From: Ruania alkalisoli
GTDB taxonomy: Bacteria; Actinomycetota; Actinomycetes; Actinomycetales; Beutenbergiaceae
DNA: 64,000 nt
Assembly (NCBI RefSeq): GCF_014960965.1
Contig: NZ_CP063169.1
Coordinates: 1-64,000, forward strand
Reading direction: 5' to 3'
Positions 55,249 through 63,488 of this stretch are shown in pieces. The notes beneath the pieces are model-generated. The model worked only from the letters and a program-made list of their open reading frames with translations, ran no database searches and was not told the origin of the DNA. Numbering within the stretch: the first letter of the stretch is position 1; the number at the start of each line of letters is the position of its first letter. Both the position numbers and the translations under genes were made by a program.

Positions 55249-56013
55249 ATGGACACGTTCCCTAGCGAACGCACGGCGATCGTCACCGGGGCCGGATCGC
55301 CCCGGGGCATCGGGCGGGCGGTGGCACGCCGACTGGCCAAGGATGGCTGGGCGCTCGGCCTGCTCGATATCGACGGCGCCGCCGTCCGGGGCCTGGCCGA
55401 GGAGATCGTCGCGGCCGGTGGCAGGGCTGCAGGAGCCGGGGTGGACGTGTCCGACCGCGACGCCGTGCGCGCCGCGGTGGCCGAGGTGACGGACGCGCTG
55501 CCGCCGGTGCTGGCGCTCGCGAACATCGCGGGCGTCAGCTCCCCGGTGCCCTACCTGGACCTCGACGACGCGGAGTGGGAGCGGGTGCTGCGCACGAACC
55601 TGTTCGGGGTGCATTACCTGACGGCGGCCGTCGCCCCTGCCATGGTGGCGGCCGGGGGTGGTCGGATCGTGTCCATCTCCTCCGTCTCGGCCCAGCGCGG
55701 TGGTGGCACCTACTCCAAGACCCCGTACTCGGTGGCCAAGGCCGGCGTGATCGGTCTGACCCGGTCGCTGGCGCGCGAGCTTGGGCCGCATGGGATCACC
55801 GCGAACGCGATCGCTCCGGGGCCCATCGACACCGACATCATGGGCGGCACCCTCTCCGAGGAACGCAAGGCCGAGCTCGTGGGTGACCTGGTGGTGAACC
55901 GGGTGGGAACGGTGGAGGACATCGCGGCCTCCGTGGCCTTCCTGGTGGGGGAGGAGTCTGGCTATATCACCGGGCAGACGTTGAATGTGGACGGTGGGTT
56001 GTATATGCACTGA
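55249..56013 (+). CDS. SDR-family oxidoreductase
   Basis: Classical short-chain dehydrogenase/reductase, 254 residues. Cofactor motif TGAGSPRGIGRA near the N terminus, NIAG, active-site Ser in ISSVSAQRGG, the YxxxK motif YSVAK, and the C-terminal ITGQTLNVDGGLYMH end. NAD(P)-dependent oxidation or reduction of a sugar or alcohol; last gene of the xyloside operon, so xylose or a derived sugar is a reasonable but unproven substrate. ATG 55249 has GAGAAGGA upstream. Convergent with the YczE-like gene, with a long palindrome near the boundary. Confidence 0.92.
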   Translation: MDTFPSERTAIVTGAGSPRGIGRAVARRLAKDGWALGLLDIDGAAVRGLAEEIVAAGGRAAGAGVDVSDRDAVRAAVAEVTDALPPVLALANIAGVSSPVPYLDLDDAEWERVLRTNLFGVHYLTAAVAPAMVAAGGGRIVSISSVSAQRGGGTYSKTPYSVAKAGVIGLTRSLARELGPHGITANAIAPGPIDTDIMGGTLSEERKAELVGDLVVNRVGTVEDIAASVAFLVGEESGYITGQTLNVDGGLYMH

Positions 56014-56117
56014 GCCGGCTACATCGGCTCGTAGGAGATGGCTCTCGGAGCTCGCGCATCGTGCACCTGGTCCCGCGTACCCAGGTCCTCACGCACCCGG
56101 CACGAGCCCACCCCGGG

Positions 56118-56885
56118 TCAGCCGCGCCACTTCGAATCCCTTTTCCGCCAGGGAACCACCGTTCTGGCATCCGTAGGTTGGTTCGGTGGCGGAAAGGGGA
56201 TTCGGCGTGTCCGGGTCGGGGGCTCGGTGCGTGTCGTCGGGACATGGGTGTCTCGTTGGGGCAGTGTCACGATGAATCGGGGAAGCAGCGCCTGGGTGAG
56301 TGGTCCGATGGTGAGGGCGAACAGCACGGTGCCCACGCCGAGGCGCCCACCGAGGAGAACTCCGACGAGGACGACCGTGAGTTCCAGTGCGGTGCGGACC
56401 AGTCGTATCGAGAGCCCGGTCCGCCGGTGCAGGCCGGTCATCAGCCCGTCCCGTGGCCCACGCCCGAGCTGGGCGCCGACGTACAGGGCTGTAGCCAGGG
56501 CGCATAGCAGGATGCCTCCCAGCATCAGCCCCACCCGCGCTACCAGGACATCGGGCCGATCAAGGAGGGCGAGCGTGACATCGGCGGAGATACCGACGAC
56601 GATTGCGTTGGCCACCGTGCCCAGGCCGGGCTTCTCCTTCAGTGGCAGCCAGAGCAGCAGTACCAGCAGACTCACTGCGATCACTGCTTGACCGAGCGTC
56701 AGCGGCACGTGCCGGATCAGCCCGGAGTGCAGTACGTCCCACGGTGTCGCTCCCAGATCGCCGCGCAGAATCACGGCGGTGCTGATGCCGTATAGCCACA
56801 GGCCCAGGAAAGGCTGTGGCAGCCGCCGGGGCAAACGGCCGGCGCGCAGTTGCGCAATCGGTCCGAGGTCGGCGAGCTGACTCAT
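56118..56885 (-). CDS. YczE/YitT-like integral membrane protein
   Basis: 255-residue membrane protein with about five hydrophobic segments. The N-terminal part FLGLWLYGISTAVILRGDLGATPWDVLHSGL is characteristic of YczE-like proteins, and LGRGPRDGLMTGLHRRTGLS is the second family block. Function unknown; YczE-type proteins are often found near regulators or non-ribosomal peptide genes. ATG 56885 is chosen from the family start. The last ~30 residues (from about RTRRIPFPPPN) are Pro/Arg-rich and are encoded by a 70-base palindrome (56134-56203), so the original C terminus may have been shorter. Confidence 0.85.
   Translation of the reverse strand: MSQLADLGPIAQLRAGRLPRRLPQPFLGLWLYGISTAVILRGDLGATPWDVLHSGLIRHVPLTLGQAVIAVSLLVLLLWLPLKEKPGLGTVANAIVVGISADVTLALLDRPDVLVARVGLMLGGILLCALATALYVGAQLGRGPRDGLMTGLHRRTGLSIRLVRTALELTVVLVGVLLGGRLGVGTVLFALTIGPLTQALLPRFIVTLPQRDTHVPTTRTEPPTRTRRIPFPPPNQPTDARTVVPWRKRDSKWRG
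56134..56203. repeat. 70-base imperfect palindrome at the SDR/YczE boundary
   Basis: GAATCCCTTTTCCGCCA (56134-56150) pairs with TGGCGGAAAGGGGATTC (56187-56203): 17 bp with one wobble. Inside, GAACCACC (56153-56160) pairs with GGTTGGTTC (56176-56184) with one mismatch. The stem contains an A-run on one side. It could be a bidirectional terminator for the convergent genes or a small palindromic repeat inserted into the end of the YczE frame. Confidence 0.7.
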
Positions 56886-57006
56886 ACCGGCCACTGTGGA
56901 CCAGAGTGGCTCAGGAGTACATGGGCCCCACGAGGCAGTCGGCAGAGCGTTGCCAGAACGGCAAGATCTCCTGGTGCAGGTGGTTGGTCGTGCCAGGGTG
57001 GTGGGT

Positions 57007-57504
57007 ATGACCCCCATGAACCGGGCAGGCCGGCGAGATCATCCGCCTCCGCGGACCGGTCCGAGTGAGAAGGAGGTGCTTGTCGGGTTCTTGGACTACC
57101 TGCGCGGATCCGTCGCCGCCAAGGTCGACGGCGTACCCGAGCCGGAGGTCAGGGAACCTGGGGTGCCATCGGGCACCAACCTTCTCGGCCTGATCCACCA
57201 CCTGACGCATGTGGAACGCGCACTGTTCCTCGGAGTGCAGGTGCGCAGCTGGCCCGCGACCTTCCGTGCACCCCGATCCTCCAGCGTCGCCGGCGTCGTC
57301 TCCGCCTACTACGACGCCGTCGACCAGTCGAACGCGGTCATCGACGCCTGTGAGGACCTGGCCGGATCGGATTGGCGGCCCGAGGCGAAAGATGCCTGTC
57401 CGTCGCTGCGGTGGGCGTTGACGCACATGGTCGAAGAGACCGGTCGCCATGCCGGTCACGCAGATGTCCTGCGCGAGCAGATCGACGGACGTACCGGTCG
57501 TTGA
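57007..57504 (+). CDS. DinB-like DUF664 protein
   Basis: 165-residue protein of the DinB four-helix superfamily, DUF664 group. Metal-binding His residues are expected at LIHHLTHVERALF, in a middle helix, and in THMVEETGRHAGHADVLREQIDG, the classical C-terminal block. Many actinobacterial relatives are mycothiol- or bacillithiol-dependent transferases, but a substrate is not readable. ATG 57007 is used because the family similarity begins shortly after it; ATG 57016 is also possible. It is divergent from the YczE gene and has a hairpin terminator after its stop. Confidence 0.85.
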   Translation: MTPMNRAGRRDHPPPRTGPSEKEVLVGFLDYLRGSVAAKVDGVPEPEVREPGVPSGTNLLGLIHHLTHVERALFLGVQVRSWPATFRAPRSSSVAGVVSAYYDAVDQSNAVIDACEDLAGSDWRPEAKDACPSLRWALTHMVEETGRHAGHADVLREQIDGRTGR

Positions 57505-57511
57505 TGAGCGT

Positions 57512-57527
57512 GCGGACTTGAGTCCGC
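57512..57527 (+). terminator. Hairpin terminator after the DUF664 gene
   Basis: GCGGACT (57512-57518) and AGTCCGC (57521-57527) form a perfect tight hairpin 8 bases after the stop codon. No T tract. Confidence 0.5.
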
Positions 57528-57579
57528 GCTGAAGCGCACCCCGTGTGGTGGTGGCGTAGCGAACTCCCTCAACTCGCAC

Positions 57580-57610
57580 TTGACCTCAACCAAAGGTGAG
57601 GTTTCAGACT
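57580..57610 (+). promoter_or_regulatory. SoxR-box promoter of the quinone oxidoreductase gene
   Basis: CCTCAACCAAAGGTGAGG at 57584-57601 resembles the SoxR box (CCTCAA...TTGAGG). It starts within a -35 TTGACC (57580-57585) and lies before a weak -10 CAGACT (57605-57610); the 19-base spacer is the long spacing typical of promoters activated by SoxR and other MerR-type proteins. Confidence 0.6.
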
Positions 57611-57666
57611 GATCATCGAACGGGTGGCGGCTGCCGCCCGTCGTGATCAGTCGAGAGGTGGAGCGC

Positions 57667-58635
57667 GTGCGTGCAGTGCGAGTGTCCGAGTACGGCGGGC
57701 CGGAGGTTCTGGTGCCGGTGGAGTTGCCCGACCCGGTGGCCGCCGCTGGTGAGGTCGTGCTGCGAGCCGAGGCGATCGACACCATCTACCTCGAGACGCA
57801 GATTCGCGGTGGCTGGGGCGAGATGTTCGGCATTGAGCTGCCGTATGTGCCAGGCGGTGCGGCCGCGGGGACTGTGGTCTCCGTCGGTCCGGGCGTCGAT
57901 CCGTCCTGGCGCGGCCGGCTGGTGCTGGCGCGGCTGGGCACCCAGGGTGCGTACGCCGAACTCGTCCGCACCAGCATCGACCAGTTGGTGCCTGTCCCCG
58001 ATGGCCTCGGTCTGCGGGAGGCAGCCGCTCTGGCGCACGACGGCGTCACTGGCATAGGAATTCTGGAGGCCATGGCTATCAAGCCGAGTGAGCGAGTGCT
58101 CATCCTCGGAGCTGCGGGCGGGATGGGAACGCTACTCGTTCAGCTCGCGCATGCGGCGGGTGCGCAGGTGGTCGGAGCTGCCCGGGGTGCGCAGAAACTG
58201 GGCCTGGTCAAGCGACTGGGCGCGGACGCAGTGATCGACTACTCCGAGGCCGGGTGGGTCGAGAACGTGCAGGCGGCCTTCGGTGGTCTGCCCGTTGACG
58301 TACTGCTCGACGGCGTCGGCGGTGCACTTGGTACTGAGGCGTTCGCGCTGGTTGCTCATGGTGGCCGCGTCTCTGCCCACGGAGCAGCGAGTGGTGGGTT
58401 CGCCGAGCTCGACGAGGCGGATGTGAGCGCGCGGGGAATCCTGGTGCGAGGGATCGAAGACGTACAGTTCGAGACGTCGCAGGCGCAGCGGTTGGCAACC
58501 GAGGCGCTCGCCCAGACCGCTGCCGGGAGTGTCCGCCCGGCGATTGCCCGGGAGTTCGCGCTCTCGGATGCGGCCGAGGCGCACCGTGCGATCGAAGCTC
58601 GTTCCATTCCAGGGAAGGCCATCCTGATTCCCTGA
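57667..58635 (+). CDS. NADPH:quinone oxidoreductase-like MDR protein
   Basis: 322-residue medium-chain reductase without zinc ligands, of the quinone oxidoreductase group. It opens MRAVRVSEYGGPEVLVPVEL, has the NADP-binding motif LILGAAGGMGTLLVQLAH, and YSEAG and VSAHGAASGGF further on. It would reduce quinones or enones by two electrons and limit redox cycling. GTG 57667 has GAGAGGTG upstream. A SoxR-like box at the promoter suggests induction by redox-active compounds, and a soxR gene lies 4 kb away. The methyltransferase gene follows after 22 bases and may be cotranscribed. Confidence 0.9.
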   Translation: MRAVRVSEYGGPEVLVPVELPDPVAAAGEVVLRAEAIDTIYLETQIRGGWGEMFGIELPYVPGGAAAGTVVSVGPGVDPSWRGRLVLARLGTQGAYAELVRTSIDQLVPVPDGLGLREAAALAHDGVTGIGILEAMAIKPSERVLILGAAGGMGTLLVQLAHAAGAQVVGAARGAQKLGLVKRLGADAVIDYSEAGWVENVQAAFGGLPVDVLLDGVGGALGTEAFALVAHGGRVSAHGAASGGFAELDEADVSARGILVRGIEDVQFETSQAQRLATEALAQTAAGSVRPAIAREFALSDAAEAHRAIEARSIPGKAILIP

Positions 58636-58657
58636 TCAGTCCACCAAGGGGGCGCAA

Positions 58658-59398
58658 ATGACCAACAGTGCGATGGGAACATCATTCGGCGCGGCGACCA
58701 CTGCCTACGAGGCAGGTCGTCCCTCCTATCCAGCGGCCGCCGTCGACTGGATGCTCGCCGGTGCCCAGCGCGAGGTGAGCGACATCGTCGACGTGGGTGC
58801 GGGCACCGGCAAGCTCACCGCGGCGTTGGTGGGCGACGGCCGCAGCGTCACCGCCATCGACCCGGACGAGGCGATGCTCACCACCCTGGCGGGTAACCTG
58901 CCGGAGGTGAGCACCGCCGTCGGGACGGCCGAGAGCCTGCCGATGGCGGAGGCGAGCCAGGACGCCGTGGTGCTCGGGCAAGCCTGGCACTGGGTGGAGC
59001 CGGCCACAGCATCGGCAGAGATCGCGCGCGTGCTGCGGCCGGGTGGCGTGCTCGGGCTGATTTGGAACATCCGCGACGAACGCACCGACTGGGTGGCCCG
59101 GATGAGCCGCATCATCCACCTCAGCGCTGCCGAGCAACTTATCTCCGGTACGGGGCCGCAGATCGCTGCGCCGTTCGGCGAGGTGGAGCAAGAGCGGATC
59201 GAGTGGACCCGCACCATGGACCGCGCCACGATCGAGGCGATGGTCGCCTCGCGCAGCTACTACATCACCGCAAGTGACGACGATCGGCGGCGGATCGACG
59301 ACGGCCTGGCCACGCTCCTTGACGAGCTGGGCCTGACCGCCGCTGATGCCACCATCGACTTCCCCTACGTCACGGTGGCCTACCGCGCCACCTGCTGA
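58658..59398 (+). CDS. Class I SAM-dependent methyltransferase
   Basis: 246-residue methyltransferase of the type 11 group. SAM motif I is IVDVGAGTGKLT, acidic motif II ends VTAIDPDEAML, and the post-motif block ARVLRPGGVLGLIW is typical. FGAATTAYEAGRPSYP at the N terminus is also a family mark. Substrate unknown. ATG 58658 lies behind AAGGGGG, 22 bases after the oxidoreductase. Its last 19 bases overlap the 3' end of the convergent MFS gene. Confidence 0.9.
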   Translation: MTNSAMGTSFGAATTAYEAGRPSYPAAAVDWMLAGAQREVSDIVDVGAGTGKLTAALVGDGRSVTAIDPDEAMLTTLAGNLPEVSTAVGTAESLPMAEASQDAVVLGQAWHWVEPATASAEIARVLRPGGVLGLIWNIRDERTDWVARMSRIIHLSAAEQLISGTGPQIAAPFGEVEQERIEWTRTMDRATIEAMVASRSYYITASDDDRRRIDDGLATLLDELGLTAADATIDFPYVTVAYRATC

Positions 59399-60645
59399 TT
59401 CTCACCGGGCTGACTCGGTTGCTCGTCGGGCGTCTGCGCAACCACCGGTCGGAGATCGCGCGGTCGTGCGGTGAAGAGCGCCACTACGGTCAGCGCCGCC
59501 CAGAGCGCTGCAATCACTGCGGCCGCACCCTGCAGGCTCCACGCCTCGGTCAGCGCCGCGGCCCCCATGATGCCGATCCCTGGTGCGAGGCTGAGCAGCG
59601 CGTTCTGCGTGCCCATGACGCGCCCACGCAGAGCGTCCGGGATGTGTTCGAGCGAGAGCACCCCCACCAGTCCACCGAAGAGACCGCTGGCCAGCCCCAC
59701 CACGAATGCGCCGATGAGGATCAGCGGTGTGGAGTGCAGCGTCGTGATGACGATGAACCCGAGCGTCGCACCGATCATCCCGGTCCGCAGCCACGCAGCG
59801 CGGGCACCGCCCGGCTTTGCGAGGACTGCGTAGATGCCGCTGCCGATCAGGAGCCCCACCGCGAGTGCGCTGAGCACGAACCCGAGCAGCGCCGTCTCAT
59901 TCACTGCCGTGAAGTGCACGGGAAGAACCAGACCCTGAAAGCTCGCCAGCACCACGCCGCTGACCACACTGATGGCCGTGAGCAGGATCAGGATCCGGCT
60001 GCGCACCAGCGTCGACAACCCTTCGCGGAACTGATGGACGGCACCACGTGGCGCGGATGAATCGGTGGCGGCGGAGATGGCGCCGAGGCGCTTCGGGATG
60101 GTGAAGGTGATGAGCGCGGCGACCAAGGACGTGCCTGCCGTCACCCACAGCACGCTCGACCCCTCCAGCAGCGCCACCAGCGTGCCTGCGATGGCCGGGC
60201 CCACCACGAGCACCGCGGCGCCGATCGACTCCCGGATCCCGAGCAGCCGTTCCTTCGTGAGCCCGCTCTCGGCCACGATCGCCGGCAGCAGGGCCTCACG
60301 AGCGGTTTGGCCGGGGATATCGCCGAGCGAGCCGATCACGCCGAAGAGGACGAAGATGCCGACGGTGAGATCGGTGAACAGGTCGATGAACGGCAGCGCG
60401 GCTACGGAGGCGGCCGAGACCAGGTCGGTCACCACGGAGGAGGTGCGCCGGTTGATCCGGTCGATCACCACGCCCATGAAGATCCCTGCCAGGAAGGCCG
60501 GGACCGCTGTGGCCGCGGCCACGGTGCCCGCACCCAGCACACTGCCGGTGCTCTGCAGCACCACGAGCGGGATAGCGATCGCGGCGATCGAGTTCCCGAG
60601 CAGGGAGAAGACGTAGGACGCGAAGTAGGTGAGGGAGTAGCGCAT
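59380..60645 (-). CDS. MFS transporter (efflux type)
   Basis: 421-residue major facilitator with 12 hydrophobic segments, similar to the macrolide efflux/tetracycline-type MFS group. The first segment is FASYVFSLLGNSIAAIAIPLV; the loop GVVIDRINRR after helix 2 is the MFS motif A variant, and GLVGVLSLEHIPDALRGRVMG is the second-half counterpart. It lies 46 bases downstream of a MerR gene on the same strand, so the regulator and pump are likely one operon. The 3' end overlaps the methyltransferase gene by 19 bases. Confidence 0.9.
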   Translation of the reverse strand: MRYSLTYFASYVFSLLGNSIAAIAIPLVVLQSTGSVLGAGTVAAATAVPAFLAGIFMGVVIDRINRRTSSVVTDLVSAASVAALPFIDLFTDLTVGIFVLFGVIGSLGDIPGQTAREALLPAIVAESGLTKERLLGIRESIGAAVLVVGPAIAGTLVALLEGSSVLWVTAGTSLVAALITFTIPKRLGAISAATDSSAPRGAVHQFREGLSTLVRSRILILLTAISVVSGVVLASFQGLVLPVHFTAVNETALLGFVLSALAVGLLIGSGIYAVLAKPGGARAAWLRTGMIGATLGFIVITTLHSTPLILIGAFVVGLASGLFGGLVGVLSLEHIPDALRGRVMGTQNALLSLAPGIGIMGAAALTEAWSLQGAAAVIAALWAALTVVALFTARPRDLRPVVAQTPDEQPSQPGENQQVAR

Positions 60646-60691
60646 GCCCTCATCTGAAACTATGACGTTACGACAAGGTCAAGGCCCGTGG

Positions 60692-61411
60692 TTAAAGCTC
60701 GTGGTCGAGGCGCGCGAGGACGTCGAGCTGTGGCTCGGTGAACGCCTGCGCCCGGTACTGCTCGAGCAGGTCGTTGACCCGGGCGTTCTGCAGGTCAGGC
60801 ATCGGTGCGGCGGCGAGCAGAGTTCGCAGCTCGTTCGCGATCCGATCGCGCTCTGCCTCCGGTGTGGACTCGGTGACCGCCAGCAATCCGCCGATCGCTG
60901 CGGACAGGAGGTTCCGCAGTCGCGGGTCGGTTCCCATGGCCTCGGCGTGTGCGCGCACCTGCGCATGGGTGGCTGGATCGCCGGCGCTCATCAACAGAGT
61001 GAGGTCGGCCTCCAGGCGTCTCGCTGCCGCGTCGGTGAGAAAGTTGCGCGCCAGCTCGTCCAGCTCCCCGTAGTTCGCCGGCGCTTCGGGTAGCGGCGAC
61101 GTCCGGGCCGCGCGGACGATCTCGAGCTGGCGGGTGAGCGTGGCGATCTGATCGCGCAGCGCCTCCTCCAGACCGGCGAGCTCGTCCTCGATGCCGCTGC
61201 CGGGCAGGTCGAGGAGCCCGCGGATGCGATCGAGCCCTAGCCCGAGTCCGACGAGGTGACGGATGCGAAGGAGGCGCGTTGCGTCCAGTACCGAGTACTC
61301 GCGGTAGCCATTGATCCGCCGCTCCGGCTCCGGCAGCAGCCCGATCTGGTGATAGTGCCGCACGGTGCGTGAGGTCACGCCCGCGAGCTCGGCCAGCTCT
61401 CCGATCCGCAT
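60692..61411 (-). CDS. MerR-family transcriptional regulator
   Basis: 239-residue regulator. The N-terminal winged helix reads RIGELAELAGVTSRTVRHYH then LLPEPERRINGYREYS, both diagnostic; a coiled-coil follows and a C-terminal domain of about 130 residues resembles the TipAS-like or drug-binding part of MerR proteins linked to efflux. ATG 61411 has CCAGGAGG upstream; longer frames have no similarity. It probably controls the MFS gene directly after it. Confidence 0.88.
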   Translation of the reverse strand: MRIGELAELAGVTSRTVRHYHQIGLLPEPERRINGYREYSVLDATRLLRIRHLVGLGLGLDRIRGLLDLPGSGIEDELAGLEEALRDQIATLTRQLEIVRAARTSPLPEAPANYGELDELARNFLTDAAARRLEADLTLLMSAGDPATHAQVRAHAEAMGTDPRLRNLLSAAIGGLLAVTESTPEAERDRIANELRTLLAAAPMPDLQNARVNDLLEQYRAQAFTEPQLDVLARLDHEL

Positions 61412-61535
61412 CCGCACCTCCTGGTGGCAGCCTATGCGGCGGTCGTGACCCCCTGATACCCCCGTGCTCGCCGTTTCACCACCTTCTGCTCGCGGTTCTG
61501 CCACCGTGCAGCGAGCCCCTCACGGCGGCTGACAC

Positions 61536-61931
61536 TCAGCGAACGGCGATGGCATCGATCTCGACGAGCAGGTCCGGATGGCCGAGAGCACTGACCTGCG
61601 AGAGAACCCCAGGAGGGCTCACCGATGCTGCGGCGAACGCGCGGTCGAGTACCTCGCCTGCGCCGGCCTGGAACGCTGCGACGTCCGTGACGTGTGTGTT
61701 GAGCTGGACGACGTCGCTCAACGTCATGCCGGCGGCTTCGAGAACCCGGTGGACGTTGGCGAGAGTGAGTTCAACCTGCGCGCGCAAGTCGCCCGGGTGC
61801 TGCGGTTCGCCGTCGTCGGACATCGCCGTCTGACCGGACACGAACAGCCACGATGAAGGTGCGGTGACCAGCACGCCCTGATCGTCGGCGAAGTGCCAGT
61901 TGAAGGGGTTGATGCTCGTCTTGTCAGCCAT
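61536..61931 (-). CDS. RidA family protein
   Basis: 131-residue member of the RidA/YjgF family, which hydrolyses reactive enamine/imine intermediates. Visible blocks are LFVSGQTAMSDDGE, LANVHRVLEAAGMTLSDVVQLNTHVTD and the C-terminal LLVEIDAIAV. The catalytic Arg of the classical RidA subgroup (usually in an IR-x-A-P-like segment) is not obvious, so it may belong to an Rid2-7 subgroup without deaminase activity. ATG 61931 has GGGAG upstream. It is divergent from soxR across 60 bases that contain a SoxR-box-like palindrome, so it is a probable SoxR target. Confidence 0.9.
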   Translation of the reverse strand: MADKTSINPFNWHFADDQGVLVTAPSSWLFVSGQTAMSDDGEPQHPGDLRAQVELTLANVHRVLEAAGMTLSDVVQLNTHVTDVAAFQAGAGEVLDRAFAAASVSPPGVLSQVSALGHPDLLVEIDAIAVR

Positions 61932-61978
61932 GTGCGTCTCCCATCTGTCCGAGCGCCCTGCCAGGACGAGGTCGACGC

Positions 61979-62000
61979 TAGAATCTCAACCATGGTTGAG
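61979..62000. promoter_or_regulatory. SoxR-box-like palindrome over the soxR start, with -10 element
   Basis: CTCAACCATGGTTGAG at 61985-62000 is a perfect 16-bp palindrome centred on the soxR ATG. A -10 TAGAAT at 61979-61984 adjoins it, so soxR would be leaderless. The sequence matches the SoxR box arms (CTCAA/TTGAG). It lies 54 bases from the divergent RidA start and can serve both genes. Confidence 0.7.
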
Positions 62001-62453
62001 GTCAATTCGCGCTCGACGCTGACGCCCGGCGAGGTTGCCGCTCGTGCCGGGGTGGCCGTGTCGGCGCTGCACTTCTACGAGCGCGAAGGCCTGATCAGCA
62101 GCACCCGGACAGCCGGGAATCAGCGCCGGTACCGCCGCGACGTGCTCCGCCGGCTCGCTTTCGTGCGGGTAGCGCAGCGCGTGGGCATCCCGCTGGCCCG
62201 CGTGCGCGATGAACTGTCCCGCCTCCCCGACGAGCGCACTCCGAGCCGACGAGACTGGCAGCGGCTCTCCGCGGCATGGCGCGACGAACTCGAGGAACGG
62301 ATCCGCCGGCTCGAACAACTTCGGGACGACTTCACCAGCTGCATCGGTTGTGGCTGCCTCTCCCTGCGGCAGTGCGCGCTCGCCAACCCGGGGGACGCGT
62401 TGGGCGGGCACGGGCCGGGCCCGCGTCTGCTCGAGGAGAACTCGCGCAGCTGA
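61992..62453 (+). CDS. soxR: Redox-sensitive transcriptional activator SoxR
   Basis: MerR-type regulator of 153 residues that senses redox-active compounds through a [2Fe-2S] cluster. HTH LTPGEVAARAGVAVSALHFYEREGL at the N terminus, a dimerisation helix, and the cluster ligands C117, C120, C122 and C128 in CIGCGCLSLRQC, the exact CX2CXCX5C pattern. ATG 61992 sits inside a palindrome that is the probable autoregulatory site. Divergent from ridA. In actinobacteria SoxR controls small regulons of oxidoreductases and RidA-like proteins rather than soxS, and both kinds of gene are found nearby with matching boxes. Confidence 0.95.
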   Translation: MVEVNSRSTLTPGEVAARAGVAVSALHFYEREGLISSTRTAGNQRRYRRDVLRRLAFVRVAQRVGIPLARVRDELSRLPDERTPSRRDWQRLSAAWRDELEERIRRLEQLRDDFTSCIGCGCLSLRQCALANPGDALGGHGPGPRLLEENSRS

Positions 62454-62503
62454 TCCCGCGGCCTGACCATGCTCGGCCCGCCGTTCTGCTGCGCGAACCC
62501 TGA

Positions 62504-63478
62504 CTACGCCGGGGGCGTGCCCTTGGGTGCGGGGCCGAGGTCGCTGAGTAGGTCGCCCATGCGCTTGTACGCACGGTTGCGGTAGGCGATCAGTTCGGCC
62601 TTGGTCTCCTCGTCGAAGTCGCCGGTCAGGCCCTTGCCGTTCTTCGCCCCATGCCGTCCGGCCGCCACGGCGTCGGAGATCAACGACGGCGTCCCGAGCC
62701 TTTCGCCGTACGCCTCGCCCAGGGTGGTGTAGCCATTGGCGTAGACGTCCAGGCCGGCCTGGTCGGCGATGGCGAACGGGCCGAAGAAGCCCAGCCGGTA
62801 GCCGAACGTGGTGCGCACGATCGTGTCGACGTCCTCGACGGTGGCCACGCCCTCCTCGACGACGGCGGTCGCCTCCTTCAGGAGGGCGTACTGGAGGCGG
62901 TTCAGCACCATGCCCGGGGTGTCGGCCACCTGGGCGCCCTCGCGGCCGATGCGCACGAGGAGAGCCTTGATGGCGTCGACGACCTGCGCCGTCGTGGCCT
63001 CCCCGGCGACCAGCTCGACGCCTGGGATGAAGGGCGCGGGGTTGGAGAAGTGCACGGTGAGGAAGCGCTCGGGGCCCTGCACGGCGGGGACGAGCACGTG
63101 CACGGGGATGGTGGAGGTGTTGGTGCCGATGATCGCGTCGGGGCGGGCGGCGGCGCTGATGCGGGCGAGGACGTCGTGCTTGACGTCGGCGCGCTCGAAG
63201 ACGGCTTCCTCGATGAGGTCGACGTCCGCCACGGCCTCCTCGAGGGAGTCGGCGGCGGTGAGGTTGGTGCGGATCCGGTCGGTGCTGCCCGGCTCGTAGA
63301 GGCCGTCGGCCTCGAACTCGGCGGCCTCGCGCAGGAGCCGTTCCAGGCCGGCTTGGGTGGCCTCGGGGGTGGTGTCCACGATCGTGGTGCGGATCCCGGC
63401 GTTGGCGAAGATCTGCGCGATCCCGCCGCCCATGTAGCCGGCGCCGACCACGGTGACGGTCTCGATGGTCCTGCTCAT
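62504..63478 (-). CDS. 3-hydroxyacyl-CoA dehydrogenase (NAD-binding)
   Basis: 324-residue protein with an N-terminal NAD domain VTVVGAGYMGGGIAQIFANAG and C-terminal 3HCDH domain. The block VHFSNPAPFIPGVELV contains the conserved active-site His region and PGMVLNRLQYALLKEA the following helix with the Asn. It oxidises 3-hydroxyacyl-CoA or, in related forms, hydroxy acids such as L-gulonate; because the next gene is a sugar isomerase, the sugar-acid role (L-gulonate 3-dehydrogenase-like) is also possible. Its start is 10 bases downstream of the isomerase stop on the same strand, so they form an operon. Confidence 0.87.
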   Translation of the reverse strand: MSRTIETVTVVGAGYMGGGIAQIFANAGIRTTIVDTTPEATQAGLERLLREAAEFEADGLYEPGSTDRIRTNLTAADSLEEAVADVDLIEEAVFERADVKHDVLARISAAARPDAIIGTNTSTIPVHVLVPAVQGPERFLTVHFSNPAPFIPGVELVAGEATTAQVVDAIKALLVRIGREGAQVADTPGMVLNRLQYALLKEATAVVEEGVATVEDVDTIVRTTFGYRLGFFGPFAIADQAGLDVYANGYTTLGEAYGERLGTPSLISDAVAAGRHGAKNGKGLTGDFDEETKAELIAYRNRAYKRMGDLLSDLGPAPKGTPPA

Positions 63479-63488
63479 ACTTAGCTCC

